Positions 9,577 to 21,240 of a DNA stretch of 64,000 nucleotides are shown here, piece after piece. The DNA is taken from the NCBI GenBank assembly GCA_905221615.1, contig CAJNDT010006195.1:258501-322500 (forward strand). Direction: 5' to 3'. Numbering within the stretch: the first letter of the stretch is position 1; every line of letters starts with the position of its first letter. Below the pieces are notes generated by a model that worked only from the letters and a program-made list of their open reading frames with translations, did no database searches and had not been told where the DNA came from. This DNA is from Symbiodinium sp. CCMP2592 (taxonomy: Eukaryota; Sar; Dinophyceae; Suessiales; Symbiodiniaceae). Both the position numbers and the translations under genes were made by a program.

Positions 9577-10997
9577 TGCATACCCTCATATAAAAAAACT
9601 CTGCAATTGAGCCGCTCCACTTCCAGAAACACATAATAGCATCTTCAATCATCCATAGAAAACCCCACAATCAACCGCTGCCCGGCTCTCCTTTTGCATG
9701 TTTCCATGTTTAAGCGACACGTACTCGTGAAACCAAAGGCAAACGGAAGTTTTTCAATACCACGGTCGCTCCTACGACACTGTCTGGACTCCGTTTGGAC
9801 TCTCTGCATTGGCACTGATGTTACCCCAACTTGAACAGCTTGATGTACGCCGACGGAAAATGTTCCGCTGCATTGTTGGATGGCGTCGCAACGCGGAAGA
9901 GACTTAGGAGGAGATAATGCCATGCAAGAACGCTCGGGTGTCGTTGTTTTCTCCACACAACTTTTTAACCGGCGTCCAAAGCTAGGCAGCATTATGTTGG
10001 GCATGAGGCTTGCAATGGGCTGTTCAAGGGGGGAGTTTGCGAGGAAAACGCTCAGCAGCGGGGGTTCGCCATCGACATTGGCTGTGCCGCCAAAAGGGCG
10101 GGAAAGAAGGCTTGCAGCAAACGCGTGGCAGCCGCCGAAATGCTGGGACCGCAGGAGGAAGCTGGGGCGGCCCTCACACGAGGCGCCCAAGAAGCTTGCT
10201 CTCCACCAACATCCAATGCCTCGTTGGTCCAACGCCCATCATGCTCGCCAGCACCTGTCAAGAGCCTGACGACGAGCTTGCATGGGCATACTGTGGGGCG
10301 CTGAAAAGAAGTACGCGCCAAGATCAAGTGCAGCCCCACCGCGAAGGCAACCCTGCAGGCGGCTCCAGCAAATGTCAAAAGGAACACCAGTGTAGTGTTT
10401 TTTTGTTGTCCGCACCTCCCCTCCGCCCTTCAAGGGGCGAGCTTACTACCTGCATCTATTCCTATGCATTCCTGTACCCGCTCAGGACCGTTCCAAGCGC
10501 AGCGGCAAAAGACTGGTGCTCGCTGGCAGCGAGCTCAAGCACTCGCTCGACGGGCGGCTCGTCCTTTTGGCCTGGGTGGAGCATGGTGGAGCGGCACTGG
10601 CCAAGCCTGCCGGAGAGCGGGCGGAGCTTTTGTAGCAGCTAAAACTCGCGACCCCTCTACAAGGGCACCTGCCCTGTTTGCGCGAAATAGATCTGCCCGC
10701 CGAGTTCGAGCACCGCGTGTACACGTTCCAATCCCCGCCGCGTCAGCTCCGTGGCCTGCTGCGGAACGCTTTGCGTGTCTCGCTCGAGGCAATCCGGGAT
10801 GAGGCAGCCACAGACACAGAACGCGACGGATGGAAACTTTTCCTTCTCGCCCCACGCATGTTGCTCTTTCGCACGCCAGGCGTAGCGCACGTGCCTCCTC
10901 AGGAGTTCAAGCGCCGCCAGCGTTTGTTCTGCGAGGGCGGCTGGATACAGCTGCTCCGCGAGAGCGTAGCTGCGGCCCAACCAGCCCAGCCGGTTCT
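9577..10997. other. No supported gene
   Basis: Both strands carry overlapping open frames in this GC-rich stretch (for example 9645-10232 minus and 10010-10642 plus) but none shows domain-like sequence. The part up to about 9700 upstream of the membrane protein gene should hold its promoter; I recognise no TATA box or other site. Confidence 0.4.
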
Positions 10998-11890
10998 TTT
11001 TTTTTCTTTTTTTTTTCCACGCACCTTTTGGACGACTGCAAAACGAGACGTCCGGGTCCCTGTGCTACCTGCGCAGTACGGGTGAAGGGAGCTTGGGGAA
11101 GGGGGGACTGCGCGCCTTCACCCCCAGCGCGCATCGGCAAGGACCTCATGCAAGGCAGGCACGGGCCCGTCGCCGAGCTCGGCGGCAGGGGGGAGCTCGA
11201 GGAGTGTGGCTGCGTAGGCGCGCTGGGCAGCGACAGCCAACAGTCCGGACCAGCGAGCGACCCAGGAGGCGACTGCGGCGGACCGCAAGTGGGCCGGCAC
11301 CGACGCTGCCCGATGGCCAGCGAGGAGGCGCAGGAATTGTACGGCTTCGGTACCAAACCTGCCGCCAACTTCGACGCCGACGACGACTAGCCGACAGCGG
11401 CGCGCTCGGTCCAACTCCGGGTAGGTTTGGGTGCGCTTGCGGCGCGCGGCGGCGGCGACCGCGCAGCCCGGCTGGACGTCGGCGCGCGGGTGGGCCTCGC
11501 CGCGTTTGGTGAGGGGGGAGACGATGGTCGCATCGACGGCGAGTTGAGAGCCATGCCAGAGGGGCAAGCCGTTCGCCACAACTTCGATGCGCCGCTCGTC
11601 AGAGACAGGAACATCAAGGTTCATGTCTGCGAGCCGCACGTGGCGTGCGACCCGCGCGCCAGCTTCACGGCAGACGCGCGCGACGGCATGCTCCAAGGGC
11701 AATGCGCGAGTGGCGAGCACGCCCGACGTCGCACAGGCGGTGCGGTGGTCGCCGAGCGGGTCGAGCACACCGTGGCAGCTGCATCTGCGCGGTGCGGGCG
11801 GGAGGGGGAGGCGCAAGCGCCGCAGCAAGAGGACACGGAACTGCGCGCTGGGGAGGCGACGTCCGAATCCGGTTCAGGGCATCTGTCGAC
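10998..11890 (-). pseudogene. 5'-truncated R2-like retrotransposon C-terminus with poly-A tail (copy A)
   Basis: The frame ending at 11118 codes the C-terminal region of a retrotransposon protein family common in dinoflagellates: FRVLLLRRLRLPLP, a CCHC-like knuckle CSCHGVLDPLGDHRTAC, VCREAGARVARHVRLADM, RRIEVVANGLPLWHGSQLAV and LVVVGVEVGGRFG, ending VLADARWG. About 100 bases beyond the stop, the minus strand has a broken A-run (11020 to 10998), as expected for a retroposed 3' end. The reverse transcriptase core is absent, so this is a dead-on-arrival, 5'-truncated copy. The plus-strand copy starts only about 15 bases upstream, head-to-head. Confidence 0.83.
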
Positions 11891-11904
11891 CCCCCGAAGC
11901 CGGC

Positions 11905-12890
11905 TCTGAGGGTGACATCCGGCGCCGAGCTGACCGAGCCTCCGCGCTCGCTCACCTCGGCGAGATGTCCGCAGCTGCCAAAGCCCTCACGGCTCCACCC
12001 TTAGCACCAGCCACCGCTGACACGCTCCAAGCACTCCGGGACCCTGTTCGCCGACCTCCGGAAGCACAGGTGCCCATCCACCCATGTGTTGACCCCTTGT
12101 CGGCCGTGCCGGCCCAGATCTGCAAGGCAGACTTGCTAACCAACTTGCGGAGGGCACGACGTGGAGCGGCTGCGGGCCCGTCCGGGTGCACGAATCAGCA
12201 CCTCAGGGTCGTTATGGATGAGGAAACTACGGCTGAGCTGGCAGCGCAGCGCTGGAACCGCTGTGGACAAGCGCGTGCTTGCGATACTTTTCGCTGAGTT
12301 AGACTCTGCATCGCGAGCACTGCTGCTGTCCCAAAGCGGCGCGGGCGCCAGCTCTGCACTCACAATCCTCCCTACCGGACCGGACTTCGTTGTACCCAGC
12401 GCGGAGTTCCGAGTCCTGCTGCTGCGGAGGCTGCGCATGGCGCTGCTGCTCGCGCATGCTCGCGCCCAAGCGATGCCAGTGTGTTCAGCGCGACGGGCGC
12501 GCGCGACCCGGAGCCGATGTGAGGCCAGCGCTGGCACTTCAGCAAGCCAAGACGCGCAAGCTCCGCACTAACCCGAGCTCCAGCCAGGCGGGCACAGACG
12601 TTGTCGCTTGGTGGTCTTCGGACTCGAGGTATGCGGGCGCTTCGACAGCCAAGCGTTGGCACTGCTCCGACGACTCGCTCGGGCTCGCGCCAGGGACCGA
12701 GCACCATGGGCGCGGGTGGCCGCGGGGGCCGCGCTCACTCGACGCTGGACGGCCCTCGCGGCGCTCGCGGCGCTGCGAGCGCACGCCCCAAGCCTGCTGG
12801 AGCTGCCGGTCCGAGGTCTGGGCGGTGCCGCCGTAGGGCCGTAGTGGCGACCCAGCTGCGGACGGAAAAAGGAGTGATGAATAAAAAAAC
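11905..12890 (+). pseudogene. R2-like retrotransposon with reverse transcriptase core deleted (plus copy)
   Basis: The N-terminal part reads LAHLGEMSAAAKALTAPPLA and RRARRGAAAGPSGCTNQHLR (to about 12225), the region just before the polymerase core. It then jumps to LDSASRALLLSQSGAG and FRVLLLRRLRMALLLA (from about 12290), which lies after the core in this family. So the catalytic centre has been lost by an internal deletion near 12230-12290. Frameshifts follow; the end is readable at 12608-12844 as LVVFGLEVCGRFD and SLLELPVRGLGG. An A-run at about 12884-12890 may be the tail. It belongs to the same family as copies A, B and C. Confidence 0.75.
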
Positions 12891-13495
12891 ACGAAGTGCC
12901 CAGCCTCGCCATTCCAGCGCCCGCCAACCTCCGAATCTTGAGCTCCTCCGCTGCACAACTCCGAATATGTGGACCTTGCGCACGGCCCTGTATCAGCGGC
13001 TCCGGCACAACGCACCCCCCGCTCGGCATCGCAAATGCGGCCAAGTCGAGCCGCCTGCGATCGTCGGCAGGCACTCCTGGTGCGGCACAATGCGCGAGCC
13101 ATTGTTGAGGGATGACGTGCGCATCGGATCCGACCAACACCTACGCCAGGTTTGCTCGATTATCTCCGCTTGGTGTGCCAACAACCCGTGCATGGGCAGG
13201 CGAGGAATGCGAGCTGCATGGCTTGTGGGGCGAGGGTTAATGCTGGTTTGCTCGGAAAACCAGCAAAAAAAAAAACGTGCGCCCCGCCTTCTGACCGTAA
13301 CAACGCCCGAGTTCCTAGCCGCAGAGCACGCAGCAGCACGCAGGAAATCGTCCCCTCCGCCGCGTGCTCGATCAGCTGCGCCGGCGGATGACGGGAAGCG
13401 CGTCCATCCATGCTCCCCATGCAATAAGCTGCTAGGCTGTCCGTTCCGCTTACTGCTCGCCAGTAATAAGGCGCGCCCCAAGGGCTTGGCACCTT
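12891..13495. other. No gene seen
   Basis: The GC-rich sequence after the plus-strand retrotransposon copy holds only shadow frames on both strands and an A-run at 13265-13275. I see no domain or structured element. Confidence 0.4.
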
Positions 13496-13715
13496 CGCGC
13501 CTTCGTGCTTTCGTGCTTCGAGCCTGCACGCGCTTTGCTCGCTTCGTGCGCTTACGCGTGCCCTTCATGCTTTCACACGCTTCGCGCTCACGTGCTTCGC
13601 GTGCTTCGTGCGCTTCGCGCCCTTCGCGCGCCTCGCGCCTTTGCATGCTTCGCGTGCTTCGCTTCTCCTGCTTCGCGCACCTGGCGCCTTTGCGCGCTTC
13701 GTTCCTTGGCGCTGT
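13496..13715 (+). repeat. Degenerate minisatellite of TTCGYGC(G/T)C units
   Basis: About 220 bases consist of imperfect 7-10-base units built around GCTTCGCGC / GCTTCGTGC. In the minus-strand frame it reads as an Arg/Glu/Ala-rich repeat, and in the plus-strand frame as Arg/Ala/Ser/Phe-rich; neither looks like a protein. Confidence 0.8.
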
Positions 13716-14364
13716 CAGGCTCTCACGCCCTTACAGGACCTTCACTCATCCCACCACACAGATAATACTATTTTCAATCGAACGTGGCGTGAGCGTGCTC
13801 TGCACATAGCGGGCACCGGTAACTACCTGCACTCGTAGAACCTGGCCTCTACTCCACAGCTTTTGGCCGCAACTGATTGTGGGGACCTCCCCCAGCCTCA
13901 GCTCCGAGGAGCCGTCTCCCTGAGTTCCCGTCTGGTTGGGTCCGACACTAGGCATTTTTGTCGTTCAACCGGTGGGCCGTAAGGGCCTGACATGATATGA
14001 GTACCTGGACTGAATACCTGAATACCTGAAGGAGCTGTCCCGAGGGACCCGATAATCGTCGCGGGAAAAGGAATTCAAGCTGAACTTTGGCCAACTGTTT
14101 TTTTCGTCAAAGCCTGCATCCGTTCAGTGAAAAGGCCTTACATCCGCACACGCATGGCAAAGTGCCAAAAAAAGATTGCCGCCGCGTAGTAGAGGCACAC
14201 GGTTCGAGTAGGCTGTGCCACTTGTGAATCACTGCGAGGCTGCGCCACCGTCGTCAGAAGCTACGCCTTATTGGCGCTGTTCAGCCACGGAGGTTGTTCC
14301 AAACGCTGTATGCGTCAGGATAACCCTGCAGGTATCATTCTCATTCGTCAGATCCGGGCGGTGG
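13716..14364. other. No gene seen
   Basis: Mixed-composition sequence without a convincing frame. It includes a short repeat GAATACCTGAATACCTGAA at about 14010. Confidence 0.4.
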
Positions 14365-15542
14365 CTAAAAAATTAAAAAAACGCAACAGACTTCCGCGAG
14401 CACTTTCCTTCCTGTCCTCCCTCTTTCGATTGCTCCGGTCTGGCTGTGGCCGTTTGGAGCTGGATGACGGTTGCTGGGGTGGGCTGTTGTTGCGAACTGG
14501 TCTTGTCCCCCATGCCACGCTCTATGAGCATCCTCTTTAGCATGCTCCACAACTGGCTTCTGGAGGATGAATTTCACCATGCACGTAGTGAGTCTTGCTG
14601 CCGCGGCTGCCTCATTGTAGATGGTGCGGATGGTGGTGGCCACCAGGGCATTCTCCGTGTAGGTGGGACAGTGCCTGGCCAATCATTTCTCGGTTGGAGT
14701 CGCCAGCTCCCTGTAGGTACCGCCATAGCCCCTTGCTATGTAGCGTCCGTCGTGAAAACCCTACGGACAAAAATGGCAATGTCCCAGATGGGACCTGTCT
14801 TCGTTTTGATTATCTTGGCGTAGTGTTTCAACATCCATCGCAAGGTGGCTGTTGCTCCTGTGCCTAGAAGCCACCCAAAATCAGAGGCGAGCGAAACTTG
14901 CCAAGGCCCGGATCCGAGCATTCGTGCGAGCTCTGCTGCGGTAGGACCAAAGTCCCCTCCAATGCCGGCACCTCCTCCGGCGTCCGCCGCACCTCGTGCC
15001 CCGGTGGCACATACACTGCCGACACTGCCAAGTCCGTCACCCCCGACCCACCAACACTCGTCCTCCGGTGCCGAGGCCCCCGTTAGATTACCATGCGCCG
15101 AAACCTGGAGCAGCCCGGTCGGATACACACGAGCCGCCAGTTGAAACAGAGAAAACCTATCCGGTTCTTTTTGGGCGGCGGGACGGATGCCATGCAGGTA
15201 GCCCAAGGTGTGCCTGCCCAGGCGCCCCATTATGCAGGCTGCGAAAAGCGTAGCGCAGACTCGACGCCCAGCCTGCTCACCATCGCGCGCATGCATGTGG
15301 CCTATATGTCGCAGATGCGAAGTAGGCTGAAGCCTCCCCCTAAGCACGCGCACGGTGCTGAGCACACCGCTCGGTCGCGCTCTGCGGCATACGGGCGCGC
15401 CTATCCGCTGGCAGAGGGTTGCGCCAGGTGTGGTTGGCCCGTGTGCTGCCGCACAGCAACAGCAGCAGCAGCAGGAGCAGCAGTGCACACTGCAAGTCTG
15501 GCAGGTGCGGCAAGGAGGTTTATAGCAGCTTTTTCGCGTCAC
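14365..15542 (-). pseudogene. Unrecognised decayed protein gene (two frames, frameshift and stop)
   Basis: A minus-strand frame from about 15170 to 14736 reads protein-like: PTAAELARMLGSGPWQVSL, FGWLLGTGATATLRWMLKHY and IIKTKTGPIWDIAIFV. Near 14750 a neighbouring frame takes over (ARGYGGTYRELATPTEK), meets a TGA, then continues ARHCPTYTENALVATTIR and TIYNEAAAAARL down to 14365. Read-through of the meaning across a frameshift and a stop suggests a decayed gene of at least 250 residues. The far 5' part of the frame (15542-15430) is a CTG/CAG run coding poly-Cys and is probably not coding. I do not recognise the family; a retro- or virus-derived structural protein is one possibility, without proof. 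Confidence 0.45.
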
Positions 15543-15589
15543 CAGTCGGTAAGCATGAAGCTGCAGCTACTGGCCCTGTTTTGTCCTGC

Positions 15590-16420
15590 GCCTATTTGCG
15601 ACAGCGACAGGAGTCCCAGCTCGGTACGCACGAAGCTGCAACTACCGTCAGCTGGTCGTTCCGAAAGTCGGCGAGGACCTCATGCAGATCTGGCAGGGGC
15701 CTTTCGCAGAGCTCGGCCGCAGGCGGCAGCTCGAGGAGGGAGGCGGCGTAGGCGCATTGGAAAGGAGCCCAGACCAACACGAGATCCAGGCGACAATCCC
15801 GGAGGGCCTCAACTGTGCGGGGACAGCGGCTGCCCGGTGTCGCGCGAGGAGGCGCAACAGTTGCACGGCTTCGGCACCGAACCTGCCGTCGACTTCGAAC
15901 CCGACAACAACTAGCCGGCAGCTACACTTGATGTCGCTTGCGCCGCGCTGCGGACGACACCGCGGTACCACAGGCTGGACGTCTGTGCGTGGGTGGGGCT
16001 CGCCGCGCCATGTGAGCGGGCTCACGATGGTGGCGTCTATGGCGAGTTGGGACCCGTGCCACAAGGGAAGGCCTTTGGCAACGACCTCAATTAATTATGC
16101 GCCGCTCATCCGAGACAGGCACAGCACATGGCGGGCGAAGCGCACCGGCTTCGCGACAGACTTGCACGACGGCATGCTCAAGGGGCAGCGCGCGCGTTGC
16201 GAGGACCCCGGAGGTAGCGGTGGTCGCCAAGCCAGCAGTCTACTGCTGGTTGCTCCGGGAGTCAGCAAGGACTCCATGCAGCTCTGGCAGGGGGCCTTCG
16301 CCGAGCTCGGCCGCAGGCGGCAGCTCGAGGAGGGAGGCGGCTTAGGCGCGCTGGGAAGCGACAGCCAGGAGCCCAGACCAGCACGAGATCCAGGCGACAA
16401 TCGCGGAGGGCCTCAACTGT
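15590..16420 (-). pseudogene. Two fused R2-like retrotransposon C-terminal fragments (copies C and B)
   Basis: Reading on the minus strand, 16420-16245 codes the very end of the family (SLLELPPAAELGEGPLPELH). It is followed directly by an earlier part of the protein (TSGVLATRALPLEHAV, VCREAGA, then PLWHGSQLAIDATIVSPLT) running to the same end again at about 15620 (SLLELPPAAELCERPLPDLH). So a truncated copy is followed in tandem by a longer one. A 5-base insertion at about 16090-16096, a deletion of the LADMN segment and further frameshifts break the frame. The composition and family match copy A at 11 kb. Confidence 0.75.
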
Positions 16421-16979
16421 GCAGGGTGTCGCCAAGTAGGAGCAATACGGGGCGGGCGGAGGAGCAACACAAGGGAGAGCGGCGAGCTGAGGGACAGCTC
16501 AGGCGAGAACTGTTTGGTGGGTTATTGAACCGTTTTTTTGTTCGAAGCCTGTTTCCGCCTGCGGGAGAATCTCCACCTCGACAAATCCAATGTTTTTGCA
16601 TTTTTCCAATTTTCCAATGCACCTTTTTCACAGTCAACGTGCGACCCAATCCCTGTGAAGGCCTCAAGGCAAGTATAGGCCACGGACTACGCTCAGGCTG
16701 CCAGGCGCAGCGCACGTCGCTCACACGAGACGGCTAGCGAGAAGACTCGGACCGTCTACGGTCACGGTGACGAGTGAAAAGGAAAACGCCTTGCACAGAC
16801 GATGAAAATCCTTGTTCACGGAAAAGCCTTAGGGGAGGCACGGATATAGTCATTTTGATAGTTTCTGAGCGACACTGTGCCCACCCGTTTCCTTGCAATT
16901 GTTACATTTGCGACCCTGGCATCACCCCGCAAGCAGCGGGCATCAAGCGGCCACTGGACTGAATCTGCAACTTTATTCA
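16421..16979. other. No gene seen
   Basis: Sequence between the R2-like fragments and the LINE endonuclease remnant, without a convincing frame, repeat or structured site. Confidence 0.4.
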
Positions 16980-17545
16980 CATCATGAGCCACTTCACGAG
17001 CCCACGGGATTTTGCACTCAGCCGCGATGAAGCTGAATTGCAAGCGTCGAACTGCAACTCCATCGCAACTCACCCACGGCAACAACTTTAGGTGGCGCTT
17101 TAAGACCACGTAGGCAGACGGCGCCCAGAATGTTGCAGGCAGCAAGCTTGCCTGCTCCGTACGTTTTGACAGATAAGAATCGACTAGGGTGGAGGTTGGT
17201 TGGTGTTGATAATGACCCTCGCATGCCAGCTTTGACAATGTGATCGTCGAGGAAAAATAACCACTGCCCCACACTGGGCAGCAGATCCGACGATCTGTAC
17301 CTTGACATTGCGTGCCATTCTCAACTTCAACCTTGCTTACCACCACCCCCAGTCGTAGACACTAGATCCAACACGGCACCATGCGGGACTGCAACCTGAT
17401 GCCAGCAAGGAGGACGCCGAAAATGCAAACTTTTACCTCGAGAGCGTGCACGTGCGAGGAGCTGCGCCAGGTCAGAGGCAGCCCTTGGCCGCCAAGGTTC
17501 CCTCTTGCATTCTGGCGATTTACAACAAAAGACTAGAAGCATCTA
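16980..17545 (-). pseudogene. Decayed LINE endonuclease fragment, same family as the 2.4-5.7 kb LINE
   Basis: The minus strand reads KVEVENGTQCQGTDRRICCP followed by VWGSGYFSSTITLSKLACEG. This matches VEVHNGTHCQCEDRRICCPL and LLGSDHFALMITLHKQ of the intact LINE almost block for block. Upstream in another frame VAVPHGAVLDLVSTTGGG corresponds to RHGAALDLVFASPGVV. The catalytic SDH has become SGY and at least one frameshift separates the halves, so the copy is dead. Confidence 0.78.
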
Positions 17546-18182
17546 CGTCAGCGATTACAACATTATCGTGACCACCTCGATTTGCATCTTGATCATCATT
17601 GCTGTCGTCATCGTCATTGCGAATCCTTATCATAGCCATCATCAACACGCCCACAGGCGTCTTCATGGCAATCACCAGTAATATTTCTATTACAATCACC
17701 AGATTCATCTTCAGCATGGTGACGGCGATGGTAAACTTCAACCAGCCGCCCCAGCTAGTGAGTAACACCATCTCAGCACCACCACCGCCGCCACCACCAC
17801 CGCCACCACCACCGCCACCACCAGCTTCCCCTGTCACTAGCGCTGTCAACAATATCACCATCAGCACCATTGCGGAACAAGTGCAACATGACAAGACTGA
17901 CTCTAGCAAGCTCTTGCCTCCAAAGACCGAACCGCTGTCAACACGGCACCCCACTAGACTGGTTGGACTGTTCCTGCGGCTCTGTTTTGTGATCATCGCG
18001 GATAGTGATTGATAGTGGCAACTGCGCACAAGTACGTGTGAAGCGCTAACAAGCTAGCAAAAGCCATGACGATGATATGCGACGATGGCGATCATGATTA
18101 AAATGATTGAAAGGAATCGGGGAGATTATGGTCATAGTGGTGGTGGTGATACAGGGTGTGATCATCGCCGACATCATCCATC
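17546..18182. repeat. Low-complexity ATC/CAC-rich block with a proline-codon tract
   Basis: The stretch holds ATCATC-type repeats, a CCA/CCG tract at 17779-17823 and more ATC/CAT repeats to about 18265. A plus-strand frame across it (17599-18012) codes a poly-Pro run but reads otherwise like random sequence. It lies just downstream of the minus-strand gene that follows. Confidence 0.7.
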
Positions 18183-21100
18183 TCACCCATCAAAATCGAA
18201 GCTATCATCATTGTTATCCTTCATATTATAAATATCATCACCATCATCATCGTCACCATGGCCGTTGTCAGCTTCGCTGCCACATGCAATGACAAGGCAA
18301 CGATATAACTTGCCCTGATTATCGAAAAATTGCTGGCAAAGGAGGAACACGCTCGGCTGAAGACACCATTGCAATCTGAATACGAATTCTACCTCCTGAG
18401 GTGGAGACCACAGCGCCACCCGCAGCTCGCGCGGCCTGCGAGAAGGCTCAGTTGCTTCGTCAGAGTCTTGAAGGGCTGGTAAACTGTACACAAGATACAA
18501 GTCCAAAGACATACGATACTGCAAGCTGAGAAGCACCAGAACCAGGATGAACCAACTCATGAGTGTTTCGCAACTTGTGATAGCCTACGGGACATTGGAT
18601 GTTCCAGCACAGAAAGCTCAAGCTCATTAACTTCTTCCATTCTTCAATACCTAACTCGGTATATAACAACTCCGAATTCGATTGATTTATCCCAAAAACA
18701 CCCTCGACTGTTGAGCCATTGATGCCGCCTGCAGTCCTTGCGAAGCTTTCGTAGTGACCATCGCTGCCCTGAGTGGCAAGTGTGGCTGCATGGGGCGCCA
18801 AATACCGAGCTTGTCAAGGCATCAACATACACTGAACAGGCGCTGGATGTGGCCCAGCTGCGGCTCGTATGTCGTTCCCAGGGACAATCGCAGCAGCGCA
18901 TCCTGGCAGATGATCTCCTACGGTTTGGGTCATAGGCGATTCATGGGGTTCAAGGGCTTCAGGTCCGGATTTTGCTGAGTTCTGGAGTTTTGGAATCGAT
19001 CTGTGGGCTCTGGTGATGGGGAAAGCCTTCATTTTCTGAACACTGGCTCTGGTCCGTTTGTCGGTGGTCTTCACAGATTTCTTTGTGTGCAAAACTTCGA
19101 ACGTTGAGCATGGCGCAGGTCGAGACGGCAATACGCCATGCTGCGGCAATCCACACTGACAGGTTGCCCAGCTGGAATAGGAGAAACATGGAGAAATTCT
19201 GCTAAAGTCTCAAGGCCTGCTGGTTCAGGGAGAGCGGCATATCCAGTGGCTTCTGAAACAGCTTCGCCACCTGGCCAAGTTGGTAAAGCTTCAACTTCAA
19301 ACGAGACAGCAACATTGCGTCTCCTGGCATTCCACAAATCAAAGCACAATAGCTGGACGGATACAACTGGTAAATTCTCCAAAAGCAGAAGCAGGGTGAC
19401 AAGGACACTGCGTCACTGAGCGTCGCGGATGCATCAGGTAGGGCACAACACGACAACTGTACGACCCAGCCGCCTCTCGGTACTGCTGAGCTCTTCTCTC
19501 GTAGTCCTGGCAGTGACAAAGACAGCAGCCCACATGTATACTTCTCAAATCTCTTCATGCAAACAATTCGAGTGACTGCTATCAAAAGCTTACTGAAGCA
19601 ATCCTCTGCCAGCTGCGGAAACTCGTGATACCCAGTGATGCCATCAACCTGCTGTCATGTCTGGTCACTGCTGCACTGCTTGGTCTTGTCGATACTGCAC
19701 AGCCTGAGGCTTCTGGCTCATGGATCTCAGTCGTGCTGCTGCCGCCTACTCGACGGAGGGCAGGAGGCACAAAACGCAGAAAAACACCCACTCGCCTCGT
19801 ACTGTTCGATGACATCTTGAACCTCCGACAGCGTAGACTGTGCAGCGAAGCGAAACATCCAAGCGCACACCATGAAGCAGATTGACAGCCCATCCTTGCG
19901 CACGACTTCTAGGTCTGCACCATGGGCCGTGATCGGCATTGCAACTTCCGACACGTTACGCAAAGCTTTACAAACTAGGCGGCATGGCTGCCACGAAATG
20001 CTGCTCAGGATGAGGACGCATGGACTGCAGAGGATTAAGCTTGGCTGATCGCCACTGATCGCACACTGGACCTTTGTGACGTCAGAATTGCGAGTGAAAG
20101 CCGACTCTGCCTCACGTCTAACTGGTGTGAAAGTACTTCGAAGATATCGCTGCGGGCGGCCGGCGTGAGGCTTCATGGCACAGGCTGGGACTTTCATTCA
20201 TCTGCACCGCAGGAACATACCTGCCCAGAAGCGATTCGTCACCAGGTCCAGCTGCCATTACAGTCCGAATCTTCTCTACGAAACTTCATCACGTAGTATC
20301 ACGTCTACTCACATCCCCTGTCTCCGCACCCCCAGGCTATCGTGGCCGATCCCGTCGATCATTTGCACAAGGACGGCCGAATAAAACAAACACGTGAAGG
20401 AACTTTCTGCTCCATCAACTGAGACTCTGTCACTGGCGTGGCTCCTGTAGGTTCGGCTGTGTTTGCAGCCAGTGCACATATGCACCCCTGAGAACATATC
20501 CTGTTGACGCAGCGAACATTGTCACCTGGTGCAAACATCTGGCTGGCGAGCGAGTCACGTCCCACCCATCAACCAACAACTGCACACCATAGCAGCACGT
20601 ACATGGAGCCACACTTATTCATCGAGTTTGGTAGTTGGACGTTCTGTTTCAGTCACAAGCAGTCTTGTCAAAGACTCCATCCTTCACCAGTCCATCAAAC
20701 AGGGTGCTGGCATTGATGATCTGTCGGCCTGCAATTGCCCACCTGCATTTTTTAATGGTAGCGAGCTCCCAGCCCCAAACGCCAGGTACCGGGATGCCTA
20801 GAATGGTGACATACCTGAGATCATTCTACGCCAATGTGCACAGCGTCGGCAACTCAGCATGCACACAAAAACATACAAATATCCAGAAGTCTTGCTGGTG
20901 CTGCCAGGTTCCGCACCCATGGCTCCTTCTTCCCTTTCTCTGGATTAGTATGCCAAGATCCATCTTTTGCCATGGCACATAGCTCACTCTTGCAATCCGC
21001 CTTGCTCTGGTCTCTCACAGCATTGAAGGCTTTCTCTACGATGCCGCCATCAGATGCACTGCATGTAGTTGGACTGTGGCGCGTCTGTGCCCCTGCGTTT

Positions 21101-21225
21101 TCCTTCACTTCAGGGCTTTTTGACTCGGTATTTACGAGGGTTTCGGCTTTCCAGGTCTTCGGATTTTCAGGGATCATTTGGGCCTTTCGGAAAATCGGCT
21201 TTTTCCGCGATTCCAGTTTTTGCAT
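18183..21225 (-). CDS. Unrecognised multi-exon gene
   Basis: Several minus-strand segments look like exons although no single frame spans them. From 5' to 3' they are about 21190-20860 (ESKSPEVKENAGAQTRHSP, then DGGIVEKAFNAVRDQSKADC), about 20530-20380 (FAPGDNVRCVNRICSQGCIC), about 20010-19790 (ALRNVSEVAMPITAHGADLE, then LSEVQDVIEQYEASG), about 19550-19400, about 18800-18620 (SDGHYESFARTAGGINGSTV, ELGIEEWKKLMSLSFL) and about 18500-18370 (LPALQDSDEATEPSRRPREL). Cys-rich and hydrophobic pieces hint at a secreted or membrane protein. I recognise no domain and have not fixed the splice sites. It is divergent from the transposase-like gene at 21.5 kb. Confidence 0.45.
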
Positions 21226-21240
21226 TAGGGGGGAAAACCT

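Noticed and set aside
11427..12297. Long plus-strand frames opposite R2-like copy A (11427-11909 and the 5' part of 11587-12297)
   Set aside because: They are antisense to a clear retrotransposon protein. GC-rich codons keep the opposite strand open. Only the part after about 11905 is real (plus-strand copy).
12993..13646. 217-codon minus-strand frame rich in Arg/Glu/Ala
   Set aside because: Its N-terminal half is the translated CTTCGCGC minisatellite and the rest shows no protein character.
14190..14230. tRNA-like B box (GGTTCGAGTAGG)
   Set aside because: It lacks the invariant CC pair of the T-arm, and I could not build acceptor, D and anticodon stems around it.
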